Source: Cherax quadricarinatus
Taxonomy: Eukaryota > Arthropoda > Malacostraca > Decapoda > Parastacidae
Assembly (NCBI RefSeq): GCF_038502225.1
Contig: NC_091372.1
Span: forward strand, 4,424,496 to 4,488,495
Direction: 5' to 3'
Length of the DNA stretch: 64,000 bases
Shown here in pieces: positions 36,913 to 47,778 of the stretch; position 1 is the stretch's first letter; each line of letters opens with the position of its first letter. The position numbers were made by a program, and so were the translations under genes. Below the pieces are notes generated by a model. That model was not told where the DNA came from. It saw nothing but the letters and a program-made list of their open reading frames with translations, and did no database searches.

Positions 36913-39250
36913 CAGTGGACCCCCGCATAGCGAACGCCTTGCATAGCGAACAATCCGCATAGCGAACGCTTTGTTCGCTAAAATTTTGCCCCGCATAGTG
37001 GACAAAAACCCGCTCAGCGACCTTCGTCCGAGACGCGTCCAATGTGCGCCCTCAGCCAGCCTCACATGTGCCGCCCGTCCCATTGTTTACCAGCCAGCCT
37101 CCGCGGTAACATTCAAGCATACACTCGGAATATTTCGTATTATTACAGTGTTTTCGGTGCTGTTTGTGGAAAATAAGTGACCATGGGCCCCAAGAAAGCT
37201 TCTAGTGCCAACCCTACACCTCAAAGGGTAAGAATACCCATTGAAATGAAGAAAGAGATCATTGATAAGTATGAAAGTGGAGTACGTATCACCGACCTGG
37301 TCAGGTTGTACAAGAAACCAAAATCAACCATCGCTTCTATTGTGGGCAAGAAAACGGCAATCAAGGAAGCTGTTGTTGCCAAAGGTTTAACTGTGTTTTC
37401 GAAACAAAGATCGCAAGTGATGGAAGATGTTGAGAGACTCTTATTGGTGTGGATAAATGAAAAACAGCTAGCAGGAGATAGCGTCTCTCAAGCGATCATA
37501 TGTGAAAAGGCTAGGAAGTTGCATGACGATTTAATTAAAAAAATGCCTGCAACTAGTGATGATGTGAGTGAATTTAAGGCCAGCAAAGGTTGGTTTGAGA
37601 GATTTAAGAAGCGTAGTGGCATCCATAGTGTGATACGGCATGGTGAGGCTGCCAGTTCGGACCACAAAGCGGCTGAAAAATATGTGCATGAATTCAAGGA
37701 GTACATAGAAACTGAAGGACTGGAACCTGAACAAGTGTTTAATTGTGATGAAACAGGCCTGTTCTGGAAGAAAATGCCAAGCAGGACCTACATTACTCAG
37801 GAGGAAAAGGCACTCCCAGGACATAAGCCTATGAAAGACAGGCTTACTTTGTTGATGTGTGCCAATGCTAGTGGTGATTGCAAAGTTAAGCCTTTATTAG
37901 TGTATCACTCTGAAACTCCCAGAGCGTTCAGGCAAAAGAATGTCCTCAAGGATAATTTGTGTGTGCTGTGGAGGGCAAACAGTAAGGCATGGGTCACTAG
38001 GGAATTTTTCTATAACTGGTTACACCATGCATTTGCCCCCAATGTGAAAGATTACCTAACTGAAAAGAAATTAGACCTTAAGTGCCTCCTGGTGTTAGAC
38101 AATGCCCCTGGTCATCCTACAGACGTGGCAGAGCGACTTTATGGGGACATGAGCTTCATTAAGGTGAAGTTTTTGCCTCCTAATACCACTCCTCTCCTGC
38201 AGCCCATGGACCAGCAGGTCATTTCCAACTTCAAGAAACTGTACACAAAAGCTCTGTTTCAAAAGTGCTTTGAAGTGACCACAGACACTCGATTGACTCT
38301 AAAAGAGTTTTGGAAGGATCACTTTAATATCCTCAATTGTGTAAACCTTATAGGTAAGGCTTGGGAGGGAGTGACTAAGAGAACCTTGAACTCTGCTTGG
38401 AAGAAACTGTGGCCAGAATGTGTAGACAAAAGGGATTTTGAAGGGTTTCAGGCTAACCCTGAGAGGAGTAGTATACCAGTTGAGGAATCAATTGTGGAAT
38501 TGGGGAAGTCCTTGGGGTTGGAGGTTAGTGGGGAGGATGTGGAAGAGTTGGTGGAGGAGGACAATGAAGAACTAACCACTGATGAGCTGATAGATCAACT
38601 TCAAGAGCAAGAGGCCAGACCTGGGGAAACTGGTTCAAAGGAGGGGAGAGAGAAATTGAAGGAATTGCCTACTTCAAAGATTAAGGAAATGTGTGCAAAA
38701 TGGCTTGAAGTGCAAACCTTTTTTGATGAAAATCACCCTCACACAGCTATTGCAAGCCGTGCTGGTGACTGTTACAATGACACTGTTGTGAACCACTTTA
38801 GACAAATCATAAAGGAACGAGAGGTACAGGCCACTATGGACAGATATGTTGTGCGAAAGAAGTCCAGTGACTCTGAAGCTGGTCCTAGTGGCATTAAAAG
38901 AAGAAGGGAAGTAACCCCAGAAAAGGACTTGCTACCTCAAGTCCTAATGGAAGGGGATTCCCCTTCTAAACACTAACACTCTCTCTCCCCTCCTCCCATC
39001 CCATCAATCATCACCAGATCTTCAATAAAAGTAAGTGTCATGTAATTGTGCATGCCTTTTTCAGTTTGTGTGTACTAAAATTAACATTTTTTTGTGGTAA
39101 AAAAAAATTTTTTTCATACTTTTGGGTGTCTTGCACGGATTAATTTTATTTCCATTATTTCTTATGGGGAAAATTAATTCGCATAGCGAACATTTCGCAT
39201 AACGACCAGCCCTCTTGCACGGATTAAGTTCGCTATGCGGGGGTCCACTG
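36913..39250 (+). mobile_element. Apparently intact Tigger/pogo transposon
   Basis: 2338 bp with perfect-looking ends CAGTGGACCCCCGCATAGCG and CGCTATGCGGGGGTCCACTG. TA lies at 36911-36912 and 39251-39252. A single ORF fills the centre, with a short 5' UTR and a 3' region ending in the inverted repeat. Both ends and ORF being intact makes it the best candidate here for an autonomous DNA transposon. Confidence 0.95.
37177..38976 (+). CDS. Tigger-type DDE transposase, 599 aa
   Basis: Starts at ACCATGGGCCCC, shared with all related copies. Residues 15-65 form a pogo-type helix-turn-helix (EMKKEIIDKYESG..LVRLYKKPKSTIASI). Residues 75-150 are the CENP-B-type second DNA-binding domain (GWFERFKKRSG). 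The catalytic triad is D189 in NCDETGLFWK, D306 in LVLDNAPGHP and D343 in LQPMDQQVI, a DDxD signature of pogo/Tigger. The C-terminal 150 residues are acidic then basic (RKKSSDSEAGPSGIKRRREV). It cuts and pastes its own DNA at TA. Length is normal for the family and no stop or frameshift is seen. A host-domesticated gene is less likely because it lies between intact terminal repeats. Confidence 0.95.
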   Translation: MTMGPKKASSANPTPQRVRIPIEMKKEIIDKYESGVRITDLVRLYKKPKSTIASIVGKKTAIKEAVVAKGLTVFSKQRSQVMEDVERLLLVWINEKQLAGDSVSQAIICEKARKLHDDLIKKMPATSDDVSEFKASKGWFERFKKRSGIHSVIRHGEAASSDHKAAEKYVHEFKEYIETEGLEPEQVFNCDETGLFWKKMPSRTYITQEEKALPGHKPMKDRLTLLMCANASGDCKVKPLLVYHSETPRAFRQKNVLKDNLCVLWRANSKAWVTREFFYNWLHHAFAPNVKDYLTEKKLDLKCLLVLDNAPGHPTDVAERLYGDMSFIKVKFLPPNTTPLLQPMDQQVISNFKKLYTKALFQKCFEVTTDTRLTLKEFWKDHFNILNCVNLIGKAWEGVTKRTLNSAWKKLWPECVDKRDFEGFQANPERSSIPVEESIVELGKSLGLEVSGEDVEELVEEDNEELTTDELIDQLQEQEARPGETGSKEGREKLKELPTSKIKEMCAKWLEVQTFFDENHPHTAIASRAGDCYNDTVVNHFRQIIKEREVQATMDRYVVRKKSSDSEAGPSGIKRRREVTPEKDLLPQVLMEGDSPSKH

Positions 39251-39351
39251 TAATGGTTGTGCATGGACTGACTGTCCTCATTGGTGTAATGCTTCAGCAC
39301 TACATGACCTGGTCTGGCCCATAGGTAACTGACCAGGCAGAGGTCAAGGTC

Positions 39352-40320
39352 ATGGAAGATCCCAAAGACAGGGAAGAAGATCCCAAAGACGGGGAAGATG
39401 ATCCCGAAGACGGGGAAGATGATCCCAAAGATGAGGAAGAAGATCCCAAAGATGGGGAAGAAGATCCTGAAGATGGGGAAGAAGATCCTGAAGACGGGGA
39501 AGAAGATCCCAAAGATGGGGAAGAAGATACCAAAGATGGGGAAGAAGATACCAAAGATGGGGAAGATGATCCCGAAGACAGGGAAGATGATCCTGAAGAC
39601 GAGGAAGATGATCCCGAAGATGGGGAAGATGATCCCTGAGATGGGGAAGATGATCCCGGAGACGAGGAAGATGATTCCGAAGATGGGAAAGATGATCCTG
39701 AAGACGGGGAAGATGATCCCAAAGATGGGGAAGATGATCCCGAAGATGAAGAAGACGATTCCAAAGATGAGAAGAAAATCCTGAGAATGGAGAAGAAAAT
39801 CTCAAAGACAAGGAAGAAAATCCCAAAGACAGGGAAGAAAATCCAGAGGACAGGAAAGAAAATCCCAAGGATGGGGAAGAAAATCCCGAAGATGGGGAAG
39901 CAGATCATGAAGTTGGGGAAATAGATCATGAAGTTGGGGAAATAGATCATGAGGCCAAGGAAATAGATCATGAGGTCGGGGAAGTAGATCACGAGGTCAG
40001 GGAAGTAGATCACGAGGTCGGGGAAGTAGATCACGAGGTCGGGGAAGTAGATCACGAGGTCGGGGAAGTAGATCACAAAGTCGGGGAAGTAGATCACGAG
40101 GTTGGGGAAGTAGATCACGAGGTCGGGGAAGTAGATCACGAGGTTGGGGAAGTAGATTACGAGGTCGGGGAAGTAGATCACGAGGTCGGGGAAGTAGATC
40201 ACAAGGTCGGGGAAGTAGATCACGAGGTCGGGGAAGTAGATCACGAGGTCGGGGAAGTAAATCACAAGTTCGGGGAAGTTGATCACGAGGTCGGGGAAGT
40301 AGATCATGAGGTTGAGAAAG
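39352..40320. repeat. 21-bp minisatellite, two subfamilies
   Basis: 39357-39890 is GAAGATGATCCCGAAGAYGGG-like and 39890-40320 is GAAGTAGATCACGAGGTCGG-like, each with a 21-bp period. The period is a multiple of three, so long frames appear on both strands. The plus frame is acidic (EDDPEDG, EVDHEVG). Confidence 0.95.
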
Positions 40321-40857
40321 TAGATCCAGCTGGGAGGTTCCCTCAGTTTTGCCATGAACCACAGATGAGATTACAACACAAAGTAGAACCTGACCAGCTC
40401 ACCACTGCACAACAGCCTGAGTGATTTATAAGCAATGGTGATGGTCAACTGATAAATCTTCTTTCAGAAGATCAGTCACAGAACCACAGTGACTATAGTG
40501 TACCAGCTGGGATGTTCCCTCAATTTCACCATTAACCACAGAGGTTAAGACCATAACACCCAACCCACCATCACACAGCAGCCTAATTGACGGATCATCT
40601 ACGAGAAAATCCCTGGCCCTCAGCGGCTTGACCTCAAGCCAAAACAAAAGCAAGAACACTGATGCCTCCAGCACAACATGCAATAAGTCCAACCTGGACC
40701 GAATCCTCGACCACTTTGGTACCACGGATGTGCCTCCTGAATCCCAGCTTAAAACCACTAAGAAAAACAATCCCAATAAGAATCAGTCTACACAAAAATC
40801 TTCAGCACCTCCCAAGAAGAATGTAAAAACAAATGACAGTGTTATAAAGAAGCTTAA

Positions 40858-42003
40858 TTCTTTCAGGGTCATTGTCGTACTAGTACGGCTTGCGCGCCAG
40901 GGTTGGTGCCATACTAGTACGCATAAATTCTAGCGCCTTCAAATCTACCAAGAGAAAGCTGGTAGGCCTACATATCAAAGAATGGGCCTATGTGGTCAGT
41001 GTGCACAGTATAAAAAAAAATCCTGCAGCACACAGTGCATGAGAAAAAAAAACTCCAACCGTGTTTTTGGTTTAAAACAGCGACTTTGCAGTGTATTTCC
41101 GTATGGTATTTATAGTTGTACTCTCATTTTCCTGGTCTCATTTTATAGAATGGAAGACATATTACAGAAATTGAGATGATTTTGATTAGTTTCACAATGA
41201 AAAGTACCTTGAAATTGAGCTCAATGTTCAAAGAAAAAAAAATCATGCCACGCATCCAATACATGTCAATTGGTGAGTCTAATATTCTTTCACAAGTGCA
41301 TTTATATTATTTATACCATTTCTACACTAATGCAGTAGTCTGCTTAACAGTAAATCTTCTATTTTTTGTGAGAATAAAAATTCAAAGTGGAAAGCATAAG
41401 AAATGTAAGAGGGGCTTGGGGACATTACTAATGAACAGAGAAAATGTTATTTTAGTGCCAGGAATGTCTGTCTTGCTTATTCTGGACCCTATTTGGAAAT
41501 TGGCATCTTTTGAAATTTGTGTGAAATTGGCGAAATTGCCATTTGACCACTTTATTGGATAGTTGAAATCGGTAAATTGGTGGTTTCTTGTACTCATTTG
41601 ATAGAAGAAATGGAGTTCTAGCAAAATAGTTATGATTTTTGTTGACTGGTACACTGGAATTGGCCGAAAATAGGACCCAAAGTGGGTGAAAGTACCGATG
41701 CGTAAACATCGCCGAGACCGCTAACTTCGCGAGAGCATAATTCCTTAAGTTGTAAATCAAATTTCATACTTTTGGTGTCATTATAATTGGGAAAAGATTC
41801 TCTATCATTTCATAAGAAAAAATAATTTATATTTTTTTTTTTCAAAAAATTTTCAACCCTGAGAACAAAAAGCTGGCTTCAGAAACAGAGTTTTTTATTA
41901 TTTTTTTTTTTATTTTTTTTATTATCAACCCTGAGAACAAGTTGAGGAGAGAAAAACTTTCACCATCATTCACTCCATCACTGGCCTCTCGACCCTGAAA
42001 AAG
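40858..42003. mobile_element. TTAA-target element with a LINE-tail patch
   Basis: TTAA at 40854-40857 and 42004-42007. Ends TTCTTTCAGGGTC and GACCCTGAAAAAG. The interior matches 46195-47175. Near the right end, 41940-41985 contains ACTTTCACCATCATTCACTC of LINE 3' UTR plus T-rich runs, so a small LINE-derived piece was added before the terminus. Confidence 0.8.
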
Positions 42004-44685
42004 TTAAGAAAAAAAACCTTGAGCTGGCTGCTGGAAGTCCAAGCCCCTCGCACACAAAACCTCCTTTACCCCCTCCCTCCAACCCTTCCTAGGCCGACCC
42101 CTACCCCGCCTTCCTTCCACTACAGACTGATACACTCTTGAAGTCATTCTGTTTCGCTCCATTCTCTCTACATGTCCGAACCACCTCAACAACCCTTCCT
42201 CAGCCCTCTGGACAACAGTTTTGGTAATCCCGCACCTCCTCCTAACTTCCAAACTACGAATTCTCTGCATTATATTCACACCACACATTGCCCTCAGACA
42301 TGACATCTCCACTGCCTCCAGCCTTCTCCTCGCTGCAACATTCATCACCCACGCTTCACACCCATATAAGAGCGTTGGTAAAACTATACTCTCATACATT
42401 CCCCTCTTTGCCTCCAAGGACAAAGTTCTTTGTCTCCACAGACTCCTAAGTGCACCACTCACTCTTTTTCCCTCATCAATTCTATGATTCACCTCATCTT
42501 TCATAGACCCATCCGCTGACACGTCCACTCCCAAATATCTGAATACGTTCACCTCCTCCATACTCTCTCCCTCCAATCTGATATTCAATCTTTCATCACC
42601 TAATCTTTTTGTTATCCTCATAACCTTACTCTTTCCTGTATTCACCTTTAATTTTCTTCTTTTGCACACCCTACCAAATTCATCCACCAATCTCTGCAAC
42701 TTCTCTTCAGAATCTCCCAAGAGCACAGTGTCATCAGCAAAGAGCAGCTGTGACAACTCCCACTTTGTGTGTGATTCTTTATCTTTTAACTCCACGCCTC
42801 TTGCCAAGACCCTCGCATTTACTTCTCTTACAACCCCATCTATAAATATATTAAACAACCACGGTGACATCACACATCCTTGTCTAAGGCCTACTTTTAC
42901 TGGGAAAAAATTTCCCTCTTTCCTACATACTCTAACTTGAGCCTCACTATCCTCGTAAAAACTCTTCACTGCTTTCAGTAACCTACCTCCTACACCATAC
43001 ACTTGCAACATCTGCCACATTGCCCCCCTATCCACCCTGTCATACGCCTTTTCCAAATCCATAAATGCCACAAAGACCTCTTTAGCCTTATCTAAATACT
43101 GTTCACTTATATGTTTCACTGTAAACACCTGGTCCACACACCCCCTACCTTTCCTAAAGCCTCCTTGTTCATCTGCTATCCTATTCTCCGTCTTACTCTT
43201 AATTCTTTCAATTATAACTCTACCATACACTTTACCAGGTACACTCAACAGACTTATCCCCCTATAATTTTTGCACTCTCTTTTATCCCCTTTGCCTTTA
43301 TACAAAGGAACTATGCATGCTCTCTGCCAATCCCTAGGTACCTTACCCTCTTCCATACATTTATTAAACAATTGCACCAACCACTCCAAAACTATATCCC
43401 CACCTGCTTTTAACATTTCTATCTTTATCCCATCAATCCCGGCTGCCTTACCCCCTTTCATTTTACCTACTGCCTCACGAACTTCCCCCACACTCACAAC
43501 TGGCTCTTCCTCACTCCTACAAGATGTTATTCCTCCTTGCCCTATACACGAAATCACAGCTTCCCTATCTTCATCAACATTTAACAATTCCTCAAAATAT
43601 TCCCTCCATTTTCCCAATACCTCTAACTCTCCATTTAATAACTCTCCTCTCCTATTTTTAACTGACAAATCCATTTGTTCTCTAGGCTTTCTTAACTTGT
43701 TAATCTCACTCCAAAACTTTTTCTTATTTTCAACAAAATTTGTTGATAACATCTCACCCACTCTCTCATTTGCTCTCTTTTTACATTGCTTCACCACTCT
43801 CTTAACCTCTCTCTTTTTCTCCATATACTCTTCCCTCCTTGCATCACTTCTACTTTGTAAAAACTTCTCATATGCTAACTTTTTCTCCCTTACTACTCTC
43901 TTTACATCATCATTCCACCAATCGCTCCTCTTCCCTCCTGCACCCACTTTCCTGTAACCACAAACTTCTGCTGAACACTCTAACACTACATTTTTAAACC
44001 TACCCCATACCTCTTCGACCCCATTGCCTATGCTCTCATTAGCCCATCTATCCTCCAATAGCTGTTTATATCTTACCCTAACTGCCTCCTCTTTTAGTTT
44101 ATAAACCTTCACCTCTCTCTTCCCTGATGCTTCTATTCTCCTTGTATCCCATCTACCTTTTACTCTCAGTGTAGCTACAACTAGAAAGTGATCTGATATA
44201 TCTGTGGCCCCTCTATAAACATGTACATCCTGAAGTCTACTCAACAGTCTTTTATCTACCAATACATAATCCAACAAACAACTGTCATTTCGCCCTACAT
44301 CATATCGTGTATACTTATTTATCCTCTTTTTCTTAAAATATGTATTACCTATAACTAAACCCCTTTCTATACAAAGTTCAATCAAAGGGCTCCCATTATC
44401 ATTTACACCTGGCACCCCAAACTTACCTACCACACCCTCTCTAAAAGTTTCTCCTACTTTAGCATTCAAGTCCCCTACCACAATTACTCTCTCACTTGGT
44501 TCAAAGGCTCCTATACATTCACTTAACATCTCCCAAAATCTCTCTCTCTCCTCTGCATTCCTCTCTTCTCCAGGTGCATACACGCTTATTATGACCCACT
44601 TCTCGCATCCAACCTTTACTTTAATCCACATAATTCTTGAATTTACACATTCATATTCTCTTTTCTCCTTCCATAACCTCCACAT
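42004..44685 (-). pseudogene. Family 1 LINE ORF, truncated at both ends
   Basis: 893 open codons. It begins inside the endonuclease (LWKEKREYECVN) and keeps GDLNAKVG, LLDYVLVDKRLL and SDHFLVVATL, then the full RT with FMDLEKAYD and FADDTVLLG. The C-terminus is lost at LDFQQ, where flanking sequence supplies the last residues. LINE DNA spans 42026-44678. It is almost identical to 50153-53059, including the shared RKEGNFFPV variant. No stop interrupts it, yet both ends are missing. Confidence 0.9.
42026..44678 (-). mobile_element. Family 1 LINE copy without 3' UTR
   Basis: Minus-strand copy that starts abruptly at codons for LDFQQ, without the 3' UTR, and ends in the endonuclease. Loss of the 3' end is unusual for target-primed insertion and suggests rearrangement with the adjoining TTAA element. 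Confidence 0.88.
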
Positions 44686-44759
44686 GGTGAGTTCTGGGTG
44701 TTTTGTATGACTTATTTCATACTAAATCACACAAGATAGCTGAGAGCTGCTCTTACTGT

Positions 44760-45175
44760 CTTTCTTACCACAATATATATACAGAAACCTGCTCAAAATC
44801 TCTCTCCTCCATCTCTCTATTCTCAAAACAGCATACCCTTCTTTTCTTTATTTTTCTTACCTCTTCTTACCTTTTCTTTCCTTCCTTTCTTCCTGTCCTT
44901 ATTTTCTTCTGTTTATTCTGCTTCTACTTCTCCTCCTCCTCTTTTGTGTCTTTTTTCTCATCCTCCTTGTCCCCTTTTTTCTTCTTCTTCTTCTTCTCCT
45001 CCTCCTCCTCCCTCCATTTCCCATTCCCCAATGACCTACATGCCATTAGTGCTTAACACAAATTTTTCTTCCTTTTTTCCTCATCCTGTCTTCTTCTCCT
45101 CCTCCCTTTTCTCCTCCTCCCTCTTTTTCTCCCCCCCCCTTTTCTCCTCCTCCTCCTCCTCCTTTTACCTTTTGA
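44760..45175. repeat. Polypyrimidine (CTT/CTC)-rich tract
   Basis: Long C/T stretches such as TTCTTCTTCTTCTTCTCCTC. Low complexity, non-coding. Confidence 0.9.
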
Positions 45176-45404
45176 TAATTGGACTTCATTGTATCTTCTT
45201 CAGAAAAATTATATTTATTTGTCAAGCTCAACTGTCGTCCTTCATGTACACATTCAGTGTTTTGCTACAAATGTTGTTGCACATGGTGGTATCAAAAGTG
45301 TCACTATATGGTGCTTCTGCTGCTGCTATTCCATCACCACCATCACCGCTGCCTCCATCACTACCGCCATTATTAGTGCCACCTCTCCAGTTGTGAACCC
45401 ATCA

Positions 45405-45757
45405 CCAACTTCTGCAACTCTCTTCAGAATCTCCCAAAAACACAGTGTCATCAACAAAAAGCCACTGTGACAACTTTCACTTTGTGTTAGATTCTTTATC
45501 ATTTAATCTCACACCTCTTCCTAACATCTGAGCATTCACTTCTCTTACAATCCCATCTATAAATATACCGAACAACCATGGTGACATCACACATCCCTGT
45601 CTCAGGCCTACTTTTACTGGGAAATAATATTCCTCTCTCCTACATCCTCTAATCTGAGCCTTACTATCCTCATAAAACTTTAAATTGCTTTCAGTAACCT
45701 AACACCTATTCCATACAACTGCAACATCTGCCACATTGCTTTTGTATCCACCCTACA
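45405..45757 (-). mobile_element. Degenerate family 1 LINE fragment
   Basis: Minus-strand RT region from the FADD codons to the LQLYGIGV/QMWQ region. Frameshifts occur near 45420 and 45680. A 48-bp insertion follows at 45758. Confidence 0.8.
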
Positions 45758-45805
45758 TTATTATTATAATCAAAAAGAAGCGCTAAGCCACAAGGGCTAT
45801 ACAGC
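45758..45805 (-). mobile_element. 48-bp micro-retroposon with 14-bp TSD
   Basis: GTATCCACCCTACA occurs at 45744-45757 and again at 45806-45819. The 48 bp between read, on the minus strand, GCTGTATAGCCCTTGTGGCT, then TAGCGCTTC and a TAA-type tail. This equals the extreme 3' end of repeat X. It folds as AGCC..GGCT. Collapsing the duplication restores the LINE fragment. Confidence 0.85.
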
Positions 45806-45972
45806 GTATCCACCCTACAAATATCGATACCATCAAAATTAGCTGATATCCACTGATACCAATACTTTGGCTAGTAGTTATAGGATCACAACTATGTACA
45901 ATTGTTTCTAATCTTCAGAATTTAATCTATTATATACAGTATTGGGAAATATTTTCAAATTTCCAGTACTTA

Positions 45973-46194
45973 AGTGAGCAACAGAGCTAGACCTAAAAAA
46001 AAAAATGCATCTACAGTACACACACTGCTTAACTTAAATGAAGAATGGGCTTTCAATTATACCCATTCTTCATTTATTCAGACTTCCTACAATAAATATA
46101 TTCACCACTCACTATAGCTAAGGACGAAAATATTATAAGTTATGTGTGTACTGTATATGCATTTTTTTTAGGTCTAGGTCTATTGCTCACTTAC
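45973..46194. repeat. Inverted repeat derived from a TA-target MITE
   Basis: GAGCAACAGAGCTAGACCTA and TAGGTCTAGGTCTATTGCTC face each other, with further complementarity through TGCAT..TACAGTACACAC and CCCATTCTTCAT. The right arm has about 75 bp not present in the left. It resembles the interior of 60632-60831. Confidence 0.75.
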
Positions 46195-47175
46195 CTCTTT
46201 CAGGATCCACAGGCCCTCTCAGAGACTTGTTCTCAGGGTCCCCCAAATTTCAAAAAAAAAAAAAAAATTATTTTTCTTATGAAAAGATAGTCTTTTCCCA
46301 ATCATAATGACACCAAAAGTATGAAATTTGATGGAAAACTTACGGAAATATGCTCTTGCAAAGTTAGCGGTCTTGACAATGTTTATGCATCGGCGATTTT
46401 GCCCACTTTGAGCTCTATTTTCGGCCAATTCCAATGTACTAGTCGACAAAAATCATAACTATTTCACTAGAACTCCATTTTTTCTATCGAATGAGTACAA
46501 GAACCCACCAATTTACCGATTTCAACTATCCAATACAGTGGACAGAATTTAGCAATTTTGCCAATTTCACACAAATTTCAAAAGATGCCCCTCTTACATT
46601 TCTTTTGCTTTCCACTTGAATTTTTATTCTCACAAAAAGATAAGATTTACTGTTATGCAGACTACTGCATTAGTGTAGAAGTGGTATAAATGATATCGGC
46701 GCACTTGTGAAAGAATATTAGACTCACCAGTTGACGTGTATTGGACGCTTAGCATGATTTGTTTACTTTTGAACTTTGGTAAAAATCAAACATTTCTGCT
46801 ATTTTGAGCTCAATTTCAAGGTACTTGTCATTGTAAAACCAGTCAAAATCATCTCAATTTCTGTAATATGTCTTCCATTCTATATAATGAGACAAGGAAA
46901 ACTAGAATACAACAATAAATACCATATGAAAATATAGTGCAAAGTCGCTGTTTTAATCCAAAAACACGGTCAAAGTTTTTTTTTTTCTCATTACGCACTG
47001 TGTGCTGCAGGATTTTTTTTATACTGCGCACACTGACCACATAGACCCATTCATTCATATGTAGGCCTACCAGTTTTCTCTCACTAGATTTGAAGGCGCT
47101 AGAATTTATGCGTACTAGTACATCATGGACACTCGCGCGTAAGCTGTACTAGTACGGCCGAAACCCTGAAAGTGT
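46195..47175. mobile_element. TTAA-target non-autonomous element
   Basis: TTAA at 47176-47179; the left site is mutated (TTAC at 46191-46194). Ends CTCTTTCAGG and CCCTGAAAGTG. The interior is homologous to 24304 and 40858 copies. Confidence 0.8.
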
Positions 47176-47269
47176 TAATATGTGATAGTATAAACATGTT
47201 ATCAAGCTTTTATATGCCTTTGAAAGTTAAAAAAAAAAAAAACTACATTTCACTTTCAAGCAATTTTTG

Positions 47270-47720
47270 CTTTACAGCAAAGAACTACAGACCGATAGCA
47301 CTAACATCCCATATCATAAAAATCTTTTAAAGGGTCCTAAGAAGCAATGGAAGTGAAGTGAATGGAGACGAATGATACTTGGGACCTGACGAGCTGTTGT
47401 AGTGTGAGCAGGGTAATATTTAGTGAAGGGATTCAGGGAAACCGGTTATTTTTATATAGTCGGACTTGAGTCCTGGAAATGGGAAGTACAATGCCTGCAC
47501 TTTAAAGGAGGGGTTTGGGATATTGGCAGTTTGGAGGGATATGTTGTGTATCTTTATATATGTATGCTTCTAAACTGTTGTATTCTGAGCACCTCTGCAA
47601 AAGCAGTGATAATGTGTGAGTGTGGTGAAAGTGTTGAATGATGATGAAAGTATTTTCTTTTTGGGGATTTTCTTTCTTTTTTGGGTCACCCTGCCTCGGT
47701 GGGAGACGGCCGACTTGTTG

Positions 47721-47778
<58 letters not shown>

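Larger units (their letters stand above)
36500..40857 (+). pseudogene. Decayed ORF with acidic repeat, unrecognised
   Basis: In one plus-strand frame, 36571-36912 reads QWLLQECIERCLLYLVEDLP, NHFYNVPHMGEVMLMVDGPP and ILALRKRLEDLTDKNSENS. If the Tigger and one TA are removed, the same frame continues at 39253 (MVVHGLTVLIGV) into the acidic repeats (EDDPEDG, then GEVDHEV) and on to VDPAGRFPQF near 40330. Stops are few and mostly TAG where CAG is plausible. A later frame, 40590-40857, reads SSQNKSKNTDASS and LDRILDHFGTTDVPPES until a TTAA element cuts it. A retroelement ORF1 or a host pseudogene are both possible; I do not recognise the protein. Confidence 0.5.

Noticed and set aside
39300..40355. 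351-codon minus-strand ORF (DLVIYFP repeats)
   Set aside because: It arises from a 21-bp tandem repeat with no stop in any copy; no gene context.
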